Made by a program: the position numbers and the translations under genes | Shown here: piece by piece, positions 16,128 to 16,284 of the stretch | How the letters are laid out: every line of letters starts with the position of its first letter | How positions within the stretch are numbered: position 1 is the stretch's first letter | The notes under the pieces: model-generated | Databases searched by the model: none | Seen by the model: the letters and a program-made list of their open reading frames with translations, nothing else | Told to the model about the DNA's origin: nothing | DNA from: an uncultured Collinsella sp. | GTDB taxonomy: Bacteria > Actinomycetota > Coriobacteriia > Coriobacteriales > Coriobacteriaceae | DNA: 16,284 nt | Direction of reading: 5' to 3' | Assembly: GCA_934646865.1 (NCBI GenBank) | Contig: CAKUEU010000037.1 | Coordinates: forward strand, 1-16,284

Positions 16128-16170
16128 TCAGGCTACTTTGCACCAACCTGGTGCAGACAAACCTGACCCC
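16124..16170. repeat. Nested inverted repeat GGGGTCAGG ... CCTGACCCC
   Basis: Perfect 9-bp outer arms (16124-16132 and 16162-16170) enclose an inner perfect hairpin TGCACCA-ACC-TGGTGCA (16139-16155). TTGCACCAAC from the inner part is repeated at 16172-16181, and GCACCAACC also occurs at 16015-16023. No T-run follows on either strand. Confidence 0.7.
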
Positions 16171-16217
16171 ATTGCACCAACAACATAAACATCGCAGGTA
16201 GAGGACGGACAGACACT

Positions 16218-16284
16218 ATGACCCAATCCGAGGGCACGGAAACGACAGGAGCCCCCGCTCGTGACCGCGGGTCGGGGCTGCGAC
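16218..16284 (+). CDS. Truncated plus-strand gene, unrecognised
   Basis: An ATG at 16218 opens a frame of 22 codons to the window end (M-T-Q-S-E-G-T-E-T-T-G-A-P-A-R-D-R-G-S-G-L-R). A GAGGA motif lies about 12 nt upstream, a bit far. The hydrophilic start is compatible with a cytoplasmic tail or domain, but nothing identifies the family. It would be divergent from the DUF1846 gene. Confidence 0.4.
   Translation, partial: MTQSEGTETTGAPARDRGSGLR

Noticed and set aside
15964..16146. 60-codon minus-strand frame with a hydrophobic C-terminus upstream of DUF1846
   Set aside because: It is built largely from the palindrome cluster and overlaps the DUF1846 -10 box. A membrane-like ending alone is not enough support.

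Overview
The window carries the front half of a bacterial division and cell-wall (dcw) cluster with its upstream neighbours, nearly all read from the minus strand (right to left). Base composition is GC-rich by eye. The order pyrG - xerC/D - mraZ - rsmH - ftsL - ftsI - murF - mraY - murD - ftsW - murG - (murC), the absence of mycobacterial-type features and the protein styles suggest an actinobacterial host, most likely a Coriobacteriia member such as Collinsella. The taxon is an inference; no marker such as 16S rRNA is present.

In transcription order: (1) at the far right, about 290 bp of palindrome-rich DNA separates a truncated plus-strand gene (from 16218) from a divergent DUF1846/UPF0371 gene (15929-14448), which has a near-ideal -10 box and ends in a strong intrinsic terminator. 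(2) A small winged-helix regulator (14191-13853) follows as its own unit with its own terminator. (3) pyrG (CTP synthase) and a Xer tyrosine recombinase form a tight pair, 2 nt apart, preceded by a candidate promoter with a dyad and followed by a very long hairpin. (4) A 462-bp gene-free control region holds a good sigma-70-type promoter for mraZ, two copies of an almost identical 13-bp dyad, a G-rich GTGGG repeat array and further palindromes. (5) The dcw operon runs mraZ, rsmH, ftsL-like, ftsI, murF, mraY, murD, ftsW, murG, then what looks like the first five codons of murC at the left edge.

The dcw genes act together. MurD and MurF build the UDP-MurNAc-pentapeptide, MraY and MurG turn it into lipid I and lipid II, and FtsW (glycosyltransferase) with FtsI (transpeptidase) polymerise and cross-link septal peptidoglycan alongside the FtsL scaffold. 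MraZ and RsmH are the usual regulator and 16S rRNA methyltransferase at the head of the operon. The classical murE gene, normally between ftsI and murF, is absent; its place is taken by a 128-bp gap with a possible internal promoter. Genes are otherwise packed with gaps of 3-20 nt or short overlaps, except about 90 bp before ftsL and about 97 bp before murC. No tRNA, rRNA, CRISPR array, insertion sequence or obvious new defence system was seen. The most interesting unexplained material is non-coding: the mraZ control region and the long nested palindromes.
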